A stretch of 64,000 nt of DNA, taken from NCBI RefSeq assembly GCF_046224405.1, contig NZ_JBJXRK010000007.1, positions 40,314-104,313 on the forward strand, written 5' to 3'. Below the pieces are notes generated by a model. The model worked only from the letters and a program-made list of their open reading frames with translations, had not been told where the DNA came from and did not search any database. Within the stretch, counting starts at the first letter, position 1, and each line of letters starts with the position of its first letter. A program made the position numbers and the translations under genes. This document shows positions 41,219 through 50,844 of this stretch, one piece after another. This stretch comes from Gudongella sp046224405 (GTDB lineage: Bacteria > Bacillota > Clostridia > Tissierellales > Tissierellaceae).

Positions 41219-42238
41219 ATGGAAGATCTGGTTCTTGGTATAATTAATCCAATGCCCGTGATTGTGTTGCTTGCAATAATCGGAATAAGCCTATTCACTT
41301 TAAGCAAAGGGGCTGACCTGCTCATTGATGAAGCAGTGGCTGTGTCAGGTTATTTAAGGGTTCCAAAGGCAATCATAGGTGCCACAATTGTATCACTTGG
41401 AACAACCTTGCCTGAGCTGTCGGTATCAACCATGGCTGCCATTCAGGGAAGTCCGGACATGGCTCTTGGTAATGCGGTGGGCTCAATAATTGCCAATACG
41501 GGACTTATAATAGGGCTTGCAGCGGTTCTAAGGCCAATCGACATCGATAGAGGCTCCATACGGATACAGGGGTGGGTCAAGATGATATCAGCCGGGCTCT
41601 TGATAGCATTTTCACTACCAGTTTTTTCGCCGGGAGGAGCAGGCACAATCTCCCAGGAAATGGGATTCATCTTTGTGGCAATGCTTGCTGCATATATGTA
41701 TTGGTCCTTTAGGGAGTCAAGGAAGAGCTCCTATCTAAGTAGTGATGAGGATAATGATGAGGTACCAAAATCGGAAATCATCAAGAGGTTTCTTCTGATG
41801 GCAGTGGGAATGGCAATAGTAATTTTTTCATCAAAGATATTGATTCCAACAGTTGAGGTGACTGCACTGAAAGTGGGCGTTCCCAAGAGCATAATAGCAG
41901 CGACCCTGGTGGCATTTGGAACAAGCCTGCCGGAACTTACAACTGCAGTCAAGGCAGCACTCAGGGGCCATGGCGACCTTGCAGTTGGTAACATAATTGG
42001 TGCAGACATACTTAATGTACTGTTTGTAATTGGAGTCTCGGCAGCTGTAACACCAGAGGGCCTATTGGTTCCGCCAATCTTCTATAGGGTTCATTTCCCT
42101 GCAATGGCAATAATTCTTCTGACCTTCAGATTTGTGACAATCAACAAGGGAAGCAGAATCAGAAGGTGGGAAGGTGCTTTGCTTATAGCCTTATATCTTG
42201 CATATCTGGGTATGAATCTGACCAATGTAATTTCATAA
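41219..42238 (+). CDS. CaCA family Ca2+/Na+ antiporter-like protein
   Basis: The 339-residue protein has about ten hydrophobic segments in two homologous halves, each with the alpha-repeat G(A)T(I/L)VSLGTTLPELSV and VAFGTSLPELTTAV, and the GNAVGSIIANTGLIIG and GNIIGADILNVLFVIG partners. These ion exchangers of the YrbG type move Ca2+, and possibly Mn2+, against Na+ or H+. ATG 41219 follows AAGGAG at 41207-41212; an upstream in-frame ATG at 41135 would add an extension coded by the repeat. Control by the riboswitch upstream suggests divalent-metal export, with Mn2+ plausible. Confidence 0.9.
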   Translation: MEDLVLGIINPMPVIVLLAIIGISLFTLSKGADLLIDEAVAVSGYLRVPKAIIGATIVSLGTTLPELSVSTMAAIQGSPDMALGNAVGSIIANTGLIIGLAAVLRPIDIDRGSIRIQGWVKMISAGLLIAFSLPVFSPGGAGTISQEMGFIFVAMLAAYMYWSFRESRKSSYLSSDEDNDEVPKSEIIKRFLLMAVGMAIVIFSSKILIPTVEVTALKVGVPKSIIAATLVAFGTSLPELTTAVKAALRGHGDLAVGNIIGADILNVLFVIGVSAAVTPEGLLVPPIFYRVHFPAMAIILLTFRFVTINKGSRIRRWEGALLIALYLAYLGMNLTNVIS

Positions 42239-42246
42239 TAATAAAG

Positions 42247-42277
42247 AAAGGGTCGCATCAATTTGATGCGACCCTTT
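42247..42277. terminator. Bidirectional terminator between antiporter and murC
   Basis: AAAGGGTCGCATCAA (42247-42261) and TTGATGCGACCCTTT (42263-42277) form a near-perfect palindrome between convergent genes, with short T/A runs on both sides. Confidence 0.75.
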
Positions 42278-42281
42278 AAAA

Positions 42282-43682
42282 TCATATGACCTTATTTAAG
42301 TTCTTCTTAAGCAGATTGTCCCCAACCTTGAATACATTTCCTGCTCCCATTGTAACCACAACATCACTGTCGGTGGTCTCTCTGAGAATAAAGGATTCTA
42401 TCTCGTCGAATGAACCAAGGTAGGTTGCATCATAGCCCTTGTCCCTGATTCTCATGGCAAGCTCTCTTGAGTGGATTTCTCCAAGGTCCTTTTCCCTTGC
42501 TGCGTAGATATCCGCTATTATTACCTTGTCTGCACCCTTGAAGGACTCTGAAAAACTATCAAGGAGAATTTTGGTCCTTGTAAAGGTATGCGGTTGGAAG
42601 ATACAGAAAATCCTCTTGTCCGTTGCATTTCTCAAGGCGCTTAGACTGGCCTTGATTTCAGTTGGATGATGGGCATAATCATCTATGATTTCTATGTTTC
42701 CGAGAAAACCCTTGTGCTCAAGTCTTCTGTGCACTCCTCTATAGGCAGATATCCTCTCCGATATTTCACTTGAATCCATACCTAATAGATAGGTTGCAGC
42801 AATGGCTGCAAGTGAGTTGTATACATTGTGTGTTCCCATAACGTTTAGGCTTATGGTTTCCCATATCTCACCCTTGAGATACAGGTCATAGACTGGGAGT
42901 CCCTTTTCATTGAATCTGATATTTCTGGCCTCAAAGTCAGAAGCCACTTCTATACCGAAGGTTACAACCTTTGAACCCAACTGGGGGATCAATTTCCTTA
43001 CCAACGGATCGTCGTTGTTTAGTATGGCATGGTCATCCTCTGAAAGATTCAAAAGATATCCCTTGAAGGTATCTGAAATATGGTCCATGCTCTTAAAGAA
43101 ATCCAGGTGGTCCTCATCAATATTAAGGACTATGGCGATTGAAGGAAAATATTTAAGGATATTTGCCTTGTATTCACAAGCCTCTGTTAAAAGATAATCA
43201 TCTGAACCCAGCTTTACGTTTCCACCGATATCATCCAGCTCTCCTCCAAGCAATATGGTTGGATTGATCTTTGGATTGTTAATGATGGTTGCAATCATGC
43301 TTGTGGTTGTGGTTTTACCGTGAGTTCCTGAAACTGCGATGGAGTTTTTGTAGTTTCTCATCACAGCACCCAAAAAAGCAGCCCTGTCTATAACAGGTGC
43401 AGGTGAATCGATTGCCGCCAGGAGCTCCTCGTTGTCAGGTGAGATTGCATCAGTGTAGACAATAAGATCCGCATCACCTATGTTCTCCTTACTGTGACCT
43501 ATGAAAATCTCAGCACCTATGGCCCTCAAGTGCTCAACTATCGGACTGTCAGTTGTATCCGTTCCGGATACTTGGAACCCTTTATTTATAAGTATTTCGG
43601 CAAGCCCACTCATACTGATGCCACCGATTCCGATAAAGTGGACCCTTCGGTATTGGGGACTTCCTAAATTTATATCAAACAT
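42282..43682 (-). CDS. murC: UDP-N-acetylmuramate--L-alanine ligase
   Basis: MurC adds L-Ala to UDP-MurNAc, the first peptide step of peptidoglycan synthesis. The 466-residue protein has the N-terminal HFIGIGGISMSGLAEIL UDP-binding motif, the P-loop SGTHGKTTTTSM, the NIDEDHLDFF segment, and the C-terminal DDYAHHPTEI and FQPHTFTRT motifs typical of MurC. This normal Mur ligase makes a useful contrast with the altered MurE-like protein at 1590-3146. Confidence 0.96.
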   Translation of the reverse strand: MFDINLGSPQYRRVHFIGIGGISMSGLAEILINKGFQVSGTDTTDSPIVEHLRAIGAEIFIGHSKENIGDADLIVYTDAISPDNEELLAAIDSPAPVIDRAAFLGAVMRNYKNSIAVSGTHGKTTTTSMIATIINNPKINPTILLGGELDDIGGNVKLGSDDYLLTEACEYKANILKYFPSIAIVLNIDEDHLDFFKSMDHISDTFKGYLLNLSEDDHAILNNDDPLVRKLIPQLGSKVVTFGIEVASDFEARNIRFNEKGLPVYDLYLKGEIWETISLNVMGTHNVYNSLAAIAATYLLGMDSSEISERISAYRGVHRRLEHKGFLGNIEIIDDYAHHPTEIKASLSALRNATDKRIFCIFQPHTFTRTKILLDSFSESFKGADKVIIADIYAAREKDLGEIHSRELAMRIRDKGYDATYLGSFDEIESFILRETTDSDVVVTMGAGNVFKVGDNLLKKNLNKVI

Positions 43683-43895
43683 TTAATTTCCTCCTGGTAT
43701 ATTCAAATTCCATTCTCAGCACCCGAAAAATTATTACCCGGACACACATTGAATGATTATATCATATCAAAAAAAAATATAAAGAACAAATTTGAAAAAA
43801 ATATTTATAATTTTCAAAAAAAAGAAGGAATCCGGCAAGAAATGTAGAATAAATATAGTAATATGCAAAGAACCGTCGAGGAAGGTGGTGAGACA
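43683..43895. other. AT-rich intergenic region between murC and spoVG
   Basis: About 80 bp of almost pure A/T (43765-43822) lies directly upstream of the sigma-H-like spoVG promoter. In Bacillus a comparable AT box stimulates spoVG. No other feature was recognised. Confidence 0.5.
43826..43850 (+). promoter_or_regulatory. Sigma-H-like promoter of spoVG
   Basis: AGGAATC (43826-43832), an 11-bp spacer and GTAGAAT (43844-43850) fit the sigma-H consensus (RnAGGAwww and RnnGAAT) and have the same spacing as I recall for the Bacillus subtilis spoVG promoter (AGGATTT and GTGGAAT). Confidence 0.65.
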
Positions 43896-44159
43896 ATGAA
43901 GATTACAGACGTAAGGGTTAGGAAGGTAACAGAGGAAGGCAAAATGAAGGCAATAGTTTCAGTTACGTTCGACGAGGAGTTTGTTGTACATGATATCAAG
44001 GTTATTGAAGGTCAGAACGGATTGTTTATTGCCATGCCAAGTAGAAAAATGGCAGATGGTGAATTCAGAGACATCGCTCACCCGATTAATGCCACCACTA
44101 GGCAAAAAATTCAAGAGGCAGTTTTTGAGGAGTATGAAAAAGCTTTAACAGCGGAGTAG
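43896..44159 (+). CDS. spoVG: Septation/regulatory RNA-binding protein SpoVG
   Basis: The 87-residue protein has the conserved start MKITDVRVRKV and the core LFIAMPSRKMADGEFRDIAHPINATTR, nearly diagnostic for SpoVG. It binds nucleic acid and affects septation, capsule or virulence functions in various Firmicutes, sporulating or not. ATG 43896 follows GGAAGGTGG; the upstream in-frame ATG at 43863 is not needed. It opens the cluster spoVG-glmU-prs-pth-mfd as in Bacillus. Confidence 0.96.
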   Translation: MKITDVRVRKVTEEGKMKAIVSVTFDEEFVVHDIKVIEGQNGLFIAMPSRKMADGEFRDIAHPINATTRQKIQEAVFEEYEKALTAE

Positions 44160-44160
44160 A

Positions 44161-44180
44161 AGAGCCTAAGGGCTCTTTTA
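44161..44180 (+). terminator. Short terminator after spoVG
   Basis: AGAGCC (44161-44166) and GGCTCT (44171-44176) with loop TAAG, followed by TTTTATT. Confidence 0.65.
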
Positions 44181-44293
44181 TTCTCTAAAAAAGCTTTGTT
44201 TTTTTGCCAAATTCTCAATTAGGTGTGGACTTATAAAATAAATGGGTTAAAATAATATGGAGGGAATAACTCAGCGGAAGGTGTGTTAATAAG

Positions 44294-45679
44294 ATGAATA
44301 TTGGAATAATACTTGCAGCCGGAGAAGGGACCAGGATGAAGTCCCGACACCCGAAGGTCTTGCATAAGATTTCCGGAAAACCGCTTCTTTCCTATGTGCT
44401 TGATGAGGCAGAGAAAGCTGGAATCAGAAGAAATGTGGTTATAGTTGGGCATGGAAAAGAAGCTGTAATGGAGAGCATAACCGGCGAGAACATTATTTAC
44501 GAAGAACAGCCTGTACACCAAGGGGCTCCTTATGGTACAGGCTATGCTGTCATGCAGGGAATGGGGCATGTTGGGGATGAGGATAATGTGGTGGTTCTAT
44601 GCGGGGATACGCCCTTGATTACCGCCAGTACCTTGACAGAGCTAATGAAATACCACAATTCCCAAAACAATAAGGCAACTGTTCTGACAACCTGTCTTGA
44701 AGATCCAACAGGGTACGGACGAATTGTAAGAAAGTCAGAGGGAAGTCTCCAGGCAATAGTTGAACACAAGGATGCAACAGAGGACCAAAGAAAAATAGGA
44801 GAGATCAATTCCGGTATCTATTGCTTCAGCGGCAAGGAATTGAAGCTGGGCCTAGATGGAATCAACAATGACAACAGCCAAAACGAATACTATTTGACCG
44901 ATGTAATTGGAGTGCTTGTGGAAGGTGGCTACAAGGTGGGAGCTTTTATGATCGAAGACGCCTCTCAGATACACGGAATCAACTCAAGGGTGCAACTTGC
45001 CCAGGCAGATGATATAATAAGGGAGAGGATTAATCTTGGACATATGGAGAACGGTGTAACCCTCATAAATCCAAAGGATACCTATATAGAGTCAACGGTC
45101 AGGATCGGTAGGGATACAATTGTGTACCCTGGGGCTGTGCTTGAGGGAGATACCGTAATTGGAGAGGACTGTACAATAAGAGGAGCCACCAGGATAGTGG
45201 ACAGCATCATCGGAGATGAGGTAAGCATAGAGTCAACCCTAATCGAGAATAGCAAAGTGGGCGATGGGTGTAAGATAGGACCATATGCACACCTTAGACC
45301 TGACTCGGAGCTTGGAAGGAACGTCAAAATCGGAAACTTCGTGGAAATAAAGAAAGCTATACTTGGAGATGACTCAAAGGCTAGCCATCTTTCCTATGTA
45401 GGCGACGCACAGGTTGGTTCAGGAGTCAACATAGGCTGCGGAGTGGTATTTGTCAATTATGACGGGGAAAGGAAATTCAAGTCAATAATTGGGGACAACG
45501 CCTTTATAGGCAGCAATTCAAACCTGGTTGCACCAGTGAAGGTGGAAAGCTGGGGTTATGTAGCTGCAGGTTCAACAATCACAGATAATGTTGGAGAAGG
45601 GGAGCTTTCAATAGCACGTGCCAGACAGGTAAACAAAGCTGGATGGGTAGAGAAGAAGGGACTAAAAAAACGCAAATAA
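44294..45679 (+). CDS. glmU: Bifunctional UDP-GlcNAc pyrophosphorylase/GlcN-1-P acetyltransferase
   Basis: GlmU makes UDP-GlcNAc in two steps. The 461-residue protein has an N-terminal uridylyltransferase with LAAGEGTRMKSRHPKVLHKI and a C-terminal left-handed beta-helix of hexapeptide repeats (from about 255), with the acetyltransferase region GNFVEIKKA, SYVGDAQVGSGVNIGCG and the NYDG motif. It follows spoVG and precedes prs, the conserved order in Firmicutes. Confidence 0.97.
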   Translation: MNIGIILAAGEGTRMKSRHPKVLHKISGKPLLSYVLDEAEKAGIRRNVVIVGHGKEAVMESITGENIIYEEQPVHQGAPYGTGYAVMQGMGHVGDEDNVVVLCGDTPLITASTLTELMKYHNSQNNKATVLTTCLEDPTGYGRIVRKSEGSLQAIVEHKDATEDQRKIGEINSGIYCFSGKELKLGLDGINNDNSQNEYYLTDVIGVLVEGGYKVGAFMIEDASQIHGINSRVQLAQADDIIRERINLGHMENGVTLINPKDTYIESTVRIGRDTIVYPGAVLEGDTVIGEDCTIRGATRIVDSIIGDEVSIESTLIENSKVGDGCKIGPYAHLRPDSELGRNVKIGNFVEIKKAILGDDSKASHLSYVGDAQVGSGVNIGCGVVFVNYDGERKFKSIIGDNAFIGSNSNLVAPVKVESWGYVAAGSTITDNVGEGELSIARARQVNKAGWVEKKGLKKRK

Positions 45680-45695
45680 CTAGGAGGATGTAGAG

Positions 45696-46643
45696 ATGAA
45701 CCTTTGTTTAGGTGGAATCAAGGTCTTCACCGGAAATGCCAATAGAGACCTGGTAAAAAACATTTGTCAGGAGCTGGGCATAACCATGGGTACGTGTGAT
45801 GTTACCCACTTCAGCGACGGTGAAATTAACGTGAATATCGGAGAGACTGTAAGGGGCTGTGACGTGTATCTTATCCAGTCCACAAACACACCGGTAAATG
45901 ATAATCTCATGGAGCTTCTTATTCTTATAGATGCTGTTAAGAGGGCTTCAGCAGGCAGGATAAATGCAGTCATACCTTACTATGGCTATGCAAGGCAGGA
46001 CAGAAAGACCAAGGCCAGGGAACCAATCACAGCCAAGCTTGTTGCAAATCTACTGACTACGGCAGGAGCTGACAGGGTTGTGGGAATGGATTTGCATGCT
46101 GGTCAGATACAGGGATACTTTGACATACCAGTTGATCATCTTTCAGCAGTTCCCATACTTGCAGAGTATTTCAGGGAAATTGTTGACGAGGATACAGTAA
46201 TTGTGTCTCCTGACCTGGGCGGAGTAACCAGGGCAAGACAGTTTGCAAACATTCTTGATCTTCCAATAGCCATAATCGAAAAGAGAAGACCAAAGGCGAA
46301 TGTGTCTGAGGTAATGAATGTAATAGGTGACATTGAAGGTAAAAATGTAATTCTTGTTGATGATATAATTGATACTGCAGGTACAATAGTAAAGGCTGCT
46401 AGCGTTTTGAAAAGCTTTGGAGCAAAGAAGGTTTACGGCTGTGCAACCCACGGTGTGCTTTCAGGACCTGCACTTGACAGGATTCACAATTCGGAGCTTG
46501 AGAAATTCGTAATATCGGACACAATTCCCCTGTCAGAAATGGCAAGGATTGACAAGATAGAGGTGGTTAGCGTTGCTCCGATTCTTGCAGAGGCAATCAG
46601 AAGAATCAACAGCAACGAATCAGTCAGCATTATCTTTGACTAG
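45696..46643 (+). CDS. prs: Ribose-phosphate pyrophosphokinase
   Basis: Prs makes PRPP for nucleotides, His and Trp. The 315-residue protein shows the start IKVFTGNANRDLVKNICQ, the FSDGEINVNI and YYGYARQDRK segments, the MDLHAGQIQGYF motif and the PRPP-binding loop NVILVDDIIDTAGT. TAGGAGG precedes the ATG. PRPP is also the substrate of Apt (3227-3739) and Hpt (57936-58472) in this window. Confidence 0.97.
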   Translation: MNLCLGGIKVFTGNANRDLVKNICQELGITMGTCDVTHFSDGEINVNIGETVRGCDVYLIQSTNTPVNDNLMELLILIDAVKRASAGRINAVIPYYGYARQDRKTKAREPITAKLVANLLTTAGADRVVGMDLHAGQIQGYFDIPVDHLSAVPILAEYFREIVDEDTVIVSPDLGGVTRARQFANILDLPIAIIEKRRPKANVSEVMNVIGDIEGKNVILVDDIIDTAGTIVKAASVLKSFGAKKVYGCATHGVLSGPALDRIHNSELEKFVISDTIPLSEMARIDKIEVVSVAPILAEAIRRINSNESVSIIFD

Positions 46644-46666
46644 TCACATAGCAAGGAGTTGATTAT

Positions 46667-47245
46667 GTGATTGTAATTGCAGGATTGGGAAATCCAGGAA
46701 GCAAGTATTCCGAAACAAGACATAATGTGGGCTTTGATGTAATCGACAGACTAGCCCATGAAAACAACATCAAGGTAAACAGGTTGAGATTCAAGGCATT
46801 GACTGGTGAGGGCTTCATAGGGACTGAGAAGGTGCTTCTTGTAAAGCCCAGCACCTACATGAACAACAGCGGGGAATCAATAAGGGAAATCATGGATTTC
46901 TACAAGCTTGAGCCTGAAAAGCTTCTGGTGGTAGTGGATGACATAGACATTGAGTTTGCAACCATTAAGCTTAAGAAAAAGGGGAGCGCAGGCTCACACA
47001 ATGGACTTAAATCAATAATCTATCACCTCCAGACGGATAATTTTCCAAGGCTGAAGGTGGGAATCGGTAAAAAGCCCCCATACTATGACCTGGCGGACTT
47101 TGTTCTTAGCAGGTTCAGTACTGATGAGCGAAAACTTGTGGACCAGGCAATCAGGAATGCATCTGAAGCAGTCCAGGAGTTTGTCAGGAGTGGGATTGAC
47201 AAGGCCATGAATGAATTTAATAGTAGAAATACAGCCCAGGACTAA
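46667..47245 (+). CDS. pth: Peptidyl-tRNA hydrolase
   Basis: Pth frees tRNA from dropped peptidyl-tRNAs. The 192-residue protein has IAGLGNPGSKYSETRHNVGFDVID with the catalytic His, the KPSTYMNNSGES segment, the DDIDIEF Asp and the GSAGSHNGLKSI motif. The start is GTG 46667 (an ATG two bases earlier is out of frame), with AAGGAG upstream. Confidence 0.96.
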   Translation: MIVIAGLGNPGSKYSETRHNVGFDVIDRLAHENNIKVNRLRFKALTGEGFIGTEKVLLVKPSTYMNNSGESIREIMDFYKLEPEKLLVVVDDIDIEFATIKLKKKGSAGSHNGLKSIIYHLQTDNFPRLKVGIGKKPPYYDLADFVLSRFSTDERKLVDQAIRNASEAVQEFVRSGIDKAMNEFNSRNTAQD

Positions 47246-47277
47246 AACCTGGGCTTAAACCTTTGGGAGGATTAGTG

Positions 47278-50200
47278 ATGAAGGATTTTCTTTTGGATCC
47301 ATTGTTGAATTTAAAGCCATACAATACGCTGCTTGAAGATATTAGAAACCAGACCACGCCCATTTCTACCCATGGACTCATGGAAGAGAATATGGGACAT
47401 TTTCTGTGTGGTCTAAAGAGCCACACAAAAAGACAAATACTATTTGTCACATACAGCGAAACCAAAGCCAGACAGATACTTGAGGATATCAAGGCTATTC
47501 TTCCTGAACAGATTGTAAGGCACTATCCTTCAAAGGACACAATCCTATATGATGTTGATGCGTTCAGCTCGGAAAGAACCCATCAGAGGCTGGAAGTTTT
47601 GTCATGTCTTATGGAAGACAGGGACCTGATTGTGGTTGCCTCAGTTGAGGCACTGTCTGACAGGATCATATCCAGAGACTCCTTCCAAAACTACAGATTG
47701 ATCATCTCCCTGGGCAAGGAGGCAAGTTTGGAGGAACTATCCAAGGGTCTCGTTAGCGCAGGCTATGAACGGGTAAGTCTTGTTGAACAAACCGGTCAGT
47801 ACAGCATAAGGGGTGGAATTCTAGATGTATTTCCACCCAATTTGGAGCACCCTGTAAGGATTGAATTTTTTGACACTGAAGTGGATTCCATTAGGACCTT
47901 TGACCCCAAGGACCAAAGGTCTGTTGATGTTATCGAGCATGTCGAAATATTCCCAGTATCGGAAATAATAATTCCTACTGAAGAAAGTGATAAAATTGCA
48001 TTGGCTCTTGAAAGGGATCTTGAGCACTTCAGGAAAAAGACTGACGATGACGAGAAGAGATCAAAATCTGATGAGAAGTTCAGGAAGTATCTGGATGCAC
48101 TTTCCGAAGGCTCCCATATTACAAACAAGGACCTTCTTATTCCATATTTGCCGAAGGAGCTGATGGGAACCCTTGTTGACTTTTTCCAGGACACGTCTCT
48201 AGTTGTTTTGGATGAACCTAAAAGATTGAGAGAAAAATATGAGGGCACAATGGAGGAATTCAACGGTCGTACCCTTGACCTGTTTCAAGTGGGGGAGGTC
48301 TTGAAGTCACACCTTCAATTGAAGTACCATTACGAGGACCTGATTCATGAGATAAAGGGTAGATCAATAGTTACAAGTGCGTCTTTTCTCAAGCAGGACA
48401 ATGATTTTCCTCCCAAGGGGATAGTACGATTCACAATGCGCACAATTCCTGTGTACCATGGGAAACTTGAAATCCTAAAGGAAGACCTGGACAGGTACCT
48501 GTATAAGGGCTACAAGATAATTGTAATGGCAGGAAACCAGGATAGGGGCAAGCGATTGAAGGATGCTTTAAGGGAAATTGGAATTAATTCAGAGTTCCGG
48601 TCCAGCAGAGATGCTTCAATAAAGACCGGTCAGGTGTTTATTGCAGAGGGATCCCTGAAGGCAGGCTTTGAGTATGAGGAGATGAAGCTTGCAGTCATAA
48701 CCGACAAGGAAATATACGGAGCCGGTAAGAAAAAGGCAAAGAAAAAGTCCAGGAAAATGAAGGATAGCGGTGAAAAGCTTCAATTCTCTGACCTGAACGA
48801 GGGTGACTTCATCGTTCATGAAAACTATGGAATCGGACAGTACCTGGGCGTGTCTCAGCTGTCGGTTCAGGGAGTAAAAAAGGACTACCTTCTAATCCAG
48901 TACAAGGGCAAGGATAGGTTGTACCTTCCAATAGAGCAGATGTCCATGATTCAGAAGTACATCGGTTCAGATTCAATAAAGCCAAAGATAAACAAGCTTA
49001 GCGGAACCGAGTGGGCAAAGACCAAGAGCAGGACTAAAAAGGCAATTGAGGAAATGGCAACAGACCTGCTGCAGCTTTATGCAAATAGGGAAAGGGTTGA
49101 GGGCTATCAGTTTTCAGCCGACACCCCCTGGCAGAGAGAATTTGAGGATATGTTCCCCTATGAAGAGACTCAGGGACAGAAAACCTCCATCAAGGACATC
49201 AAAAATGACATGGAGAAGAAAAAACCCATGGACAGGCTCCTTTGTGGAGATGTTGGCTACGGCAAGACAGAGGTTGCACTAAGGGCAGCATTTAAGGCCG
49301 TAATGGATGGAAAGCAGGTTGCCATACTGGTTCCTACAACGATTCTAGCACAGCAGCACTACAACACAATCATGGAAAGGCTAGGTAGCTTCCCCATGTC
49401 CGTGGCAATGCTAAGCAGATTCAGAACCAGGAAGGAGCAGCAGGCCTCACTGGAAATGCTGAGAAAGGGCATGCTTGACATAGTAGTGGGAACACACAGG
49501 CTTCTGTCAAAGGATGTCATCTTCAAGGACCTTGGTCTTCTAATTGTGGATGAGGAGCAGAGGTTTGGTGTAAGACACAAGGAAAAGCTAAAGAAGCTCA
49601 AGGAAAATGTTGATGTCCTTACACTCACCGCAACTCCAATTCCAAGGACGCTTCACATGTCCCTTGTCAACATACGGGACATGTCTGTAATTGAAGAGCC
49701 TCCTGAGGAAAGATATCCAATACAGACCTATGTGACAGAGTATAACAGGACACTTATAAGGGATGCCATACAGCGAGAGATATCGAGAGGTGGGCAGGTC
49801 TACTACGTCTATAATCGGGTTGAGACAATTGACAAGATAGCCATGGAGTTGAGAAACCTCGTACCCGAAGGAGAATTCGCGGTTGCCCATGGACAGATGT
49901 CGGAACGGGAGCTTGAGCAGGTCATGTTGGATTTTATGAATAAGGAAATCAACATCCTTGTATGTACTACAATCATTGAAACAGGCTTGGATATACCAAA
50001 TGTAAACACCATAATAATCCATGATGCAGATAAGTTTGGGCTTTCACAGTTATATCAGCTGAGAGGAAGGGTAGGTAGGTCAAACAGACTGGCTTTTGCA
50101 TATTTTGTATACCAGAAGGACAAGGTCCTTTCAGAGGTTGCAGAAAAAAGACTGCGGGCCATCAAGGAATTCACCGAATTTGGATCGGGCTTTAAAATCG

Positions 50201-50802
50201 CCATGAGAGACCTTGAAATAAGGGGTGCTGGAAACCTCCTGGGAGTGGAACAGCACGGAAACATCGAATCAATCGGATATGACTTGTATGTGAAGTACCT
50301 TGGTCAGGCGGTCAGAAGGCTGAAGGGTGATGTTGTTCAGGAGAAGCTGGACACCACTGTGGATATAAAGGTTGATGGGTACATCTCAGCAAAATATATC
50401 CCCGATGAGGATCAGAAGCTTGAAATCTACAAGAGAATCTCAACAATCGAATCAATGGATGACTACAGGGAGCTTATCGACGAGCTTATCGACAGATATG
50501 GGGATTTACCAAAGCCCGTTGAAAACCTGATGAATATTTCCTACATTAGAGGGTTGGCAAGCAGAAACCATATAACAAACATAATTCAGATTGATAGAAA
50601 GGTTAGGATTGACTATGAAGGGGTGGACCATATCAGGCTAGAGCTTATCCAGCTGCTAACCGAGAAGTATGGACCTGCCGTATCCTTTGACCTTTCAAAC
50701 CAGCCCAGCATAACAATAGTCATAAAAGGTGACACCATAAACAGACTGAAGGAACTGTTGGAGTCAATTGACAATTTCGCTCAACTGGGTAATAGTGTAT
50801 AA
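47278..50802 (+). CDS. mfd: Transcription-repair coupling factor
   Basis: Mfd displaces stalled RNA polymerase and recruits UvrA. The 1174-residue protein has the UvrB-like N-terminal region, a RNA polymerase-interacting domain (FVHENYGIGQYLGV region, here FIVHENYGIGQYLGVSQLS), and a RecG-like motor with Walker A GDVGYGKTEVA, the DEEQ box VDEEQRFGV, TATPIPRTL and the GRVGRS motif, then a D7 domain. ATG 47278 follows GGGAGG by 7 nt; a TTG at 47263 sits on that site. It is 32 bp after pth. Confidence 0.97.
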   Translation: MKDFLLDPLLNLKPYNTLLEDIRNQTTPISTHGLMEENMGHFLCGLKSHTKRQILFVTYSETKARQILEDIKAILPEQIVRHYPSKDTILYDVDAFSSERTHQRLEVLSCLMEDRDLIVVASVEALSDRIISRDSFQNYRLIISLGKEASLEELSKGLVSAGYERVSLVEQTGQYSIRGGILDVFPPNLEHPVRIEFFDTEVDSIRTFDPKDQRSVDVIEHVEIFPVSEIIIPTEESDKIALALERDLEHFRKKTDDDEKRSKSDEKFRKYLDALSEGSHITNKDLLIPYLPKELMGTLVDFFQDTSLVVLDEPKRLREKYEGTMEEFNGRTLDLFQVGEVLKSHLQLKYHYEDLIHEIKGRSIVTSASFLKQDNDFPPKGIVRFTMRTIPVYHGKLEILKEDLDRYLYKGYKIIVMAGNQDRGKRLKDALREIGINSEFRSSRDASIKTGQVFIAEGSLKAGFEYEEMKLAVITDKEIYGAGKKKAKKKSRKMKDSGEKLQFSDLNEGDFIVHENYGIGQYLGVSQLSVQGVKKDYLLIQYKGKDRLYLPIEQMSMIQKYIGSDSIKPKINKLSGTEWAKTKSRTKKAIEEMATDLLQLYANRERVEGYQFSADTPWQREFEDMFPYEETQGQKTSIKDIKNDMEKKKPMDRLLCGDVGYGKTEVALRAAFKAVMDGKQVAILVPTTILAQQHYNTIMERLGSFPMSVAMLSRFRTRKEQQASLEMLRKGMLDIVVGTHRLLSKDVIFKDLGLLIVDEEQRFGVRHKEKLKKLKENVDVLTLTATPIPRTLHMSLVNIRDMSVIEEPPEERYPIQTYVTEYNRTLIRDAIQREISRGGQVYYVYNRVETIDKIAMELRNLVPEGEFAVAHGQMSERELEQVMLDFMNKEINILVCTTIIETGLDIPNVNTIIIHDADKFGLSQLYQLRGRVGRSNRLAFAYFVYQKDKVLSEVAEKRLRAIKEFTEFGSGFKIAMRDLEIRGAGNLLGVEQHGNIESIGYDLYVKYLGQAVRRLKGDVVQEKLDTTVDIKVDGYISAKYIPDEDQKLEIYKRISTIESMDDYRELIDELIDRYGDLPKPVENLMNISYIRGLASRNHITNIIQIDRKVRIDYEGVDHIRLELIQLLTEKYGPAVSFDLSNQPSITIVIKGDTINRLKELLESIDNFAQLGNSV

Positions 50803-50844
50803 TGTAAATCAACATAAGAGATAGAGAAAGGATGTTTAAATAAG

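Noticed and set aside
43896..44159. SpoVG as proof of sporulation
   Set aside because: spoVG is widespread in non-sporulating Firmicutes, so it says little on its own.
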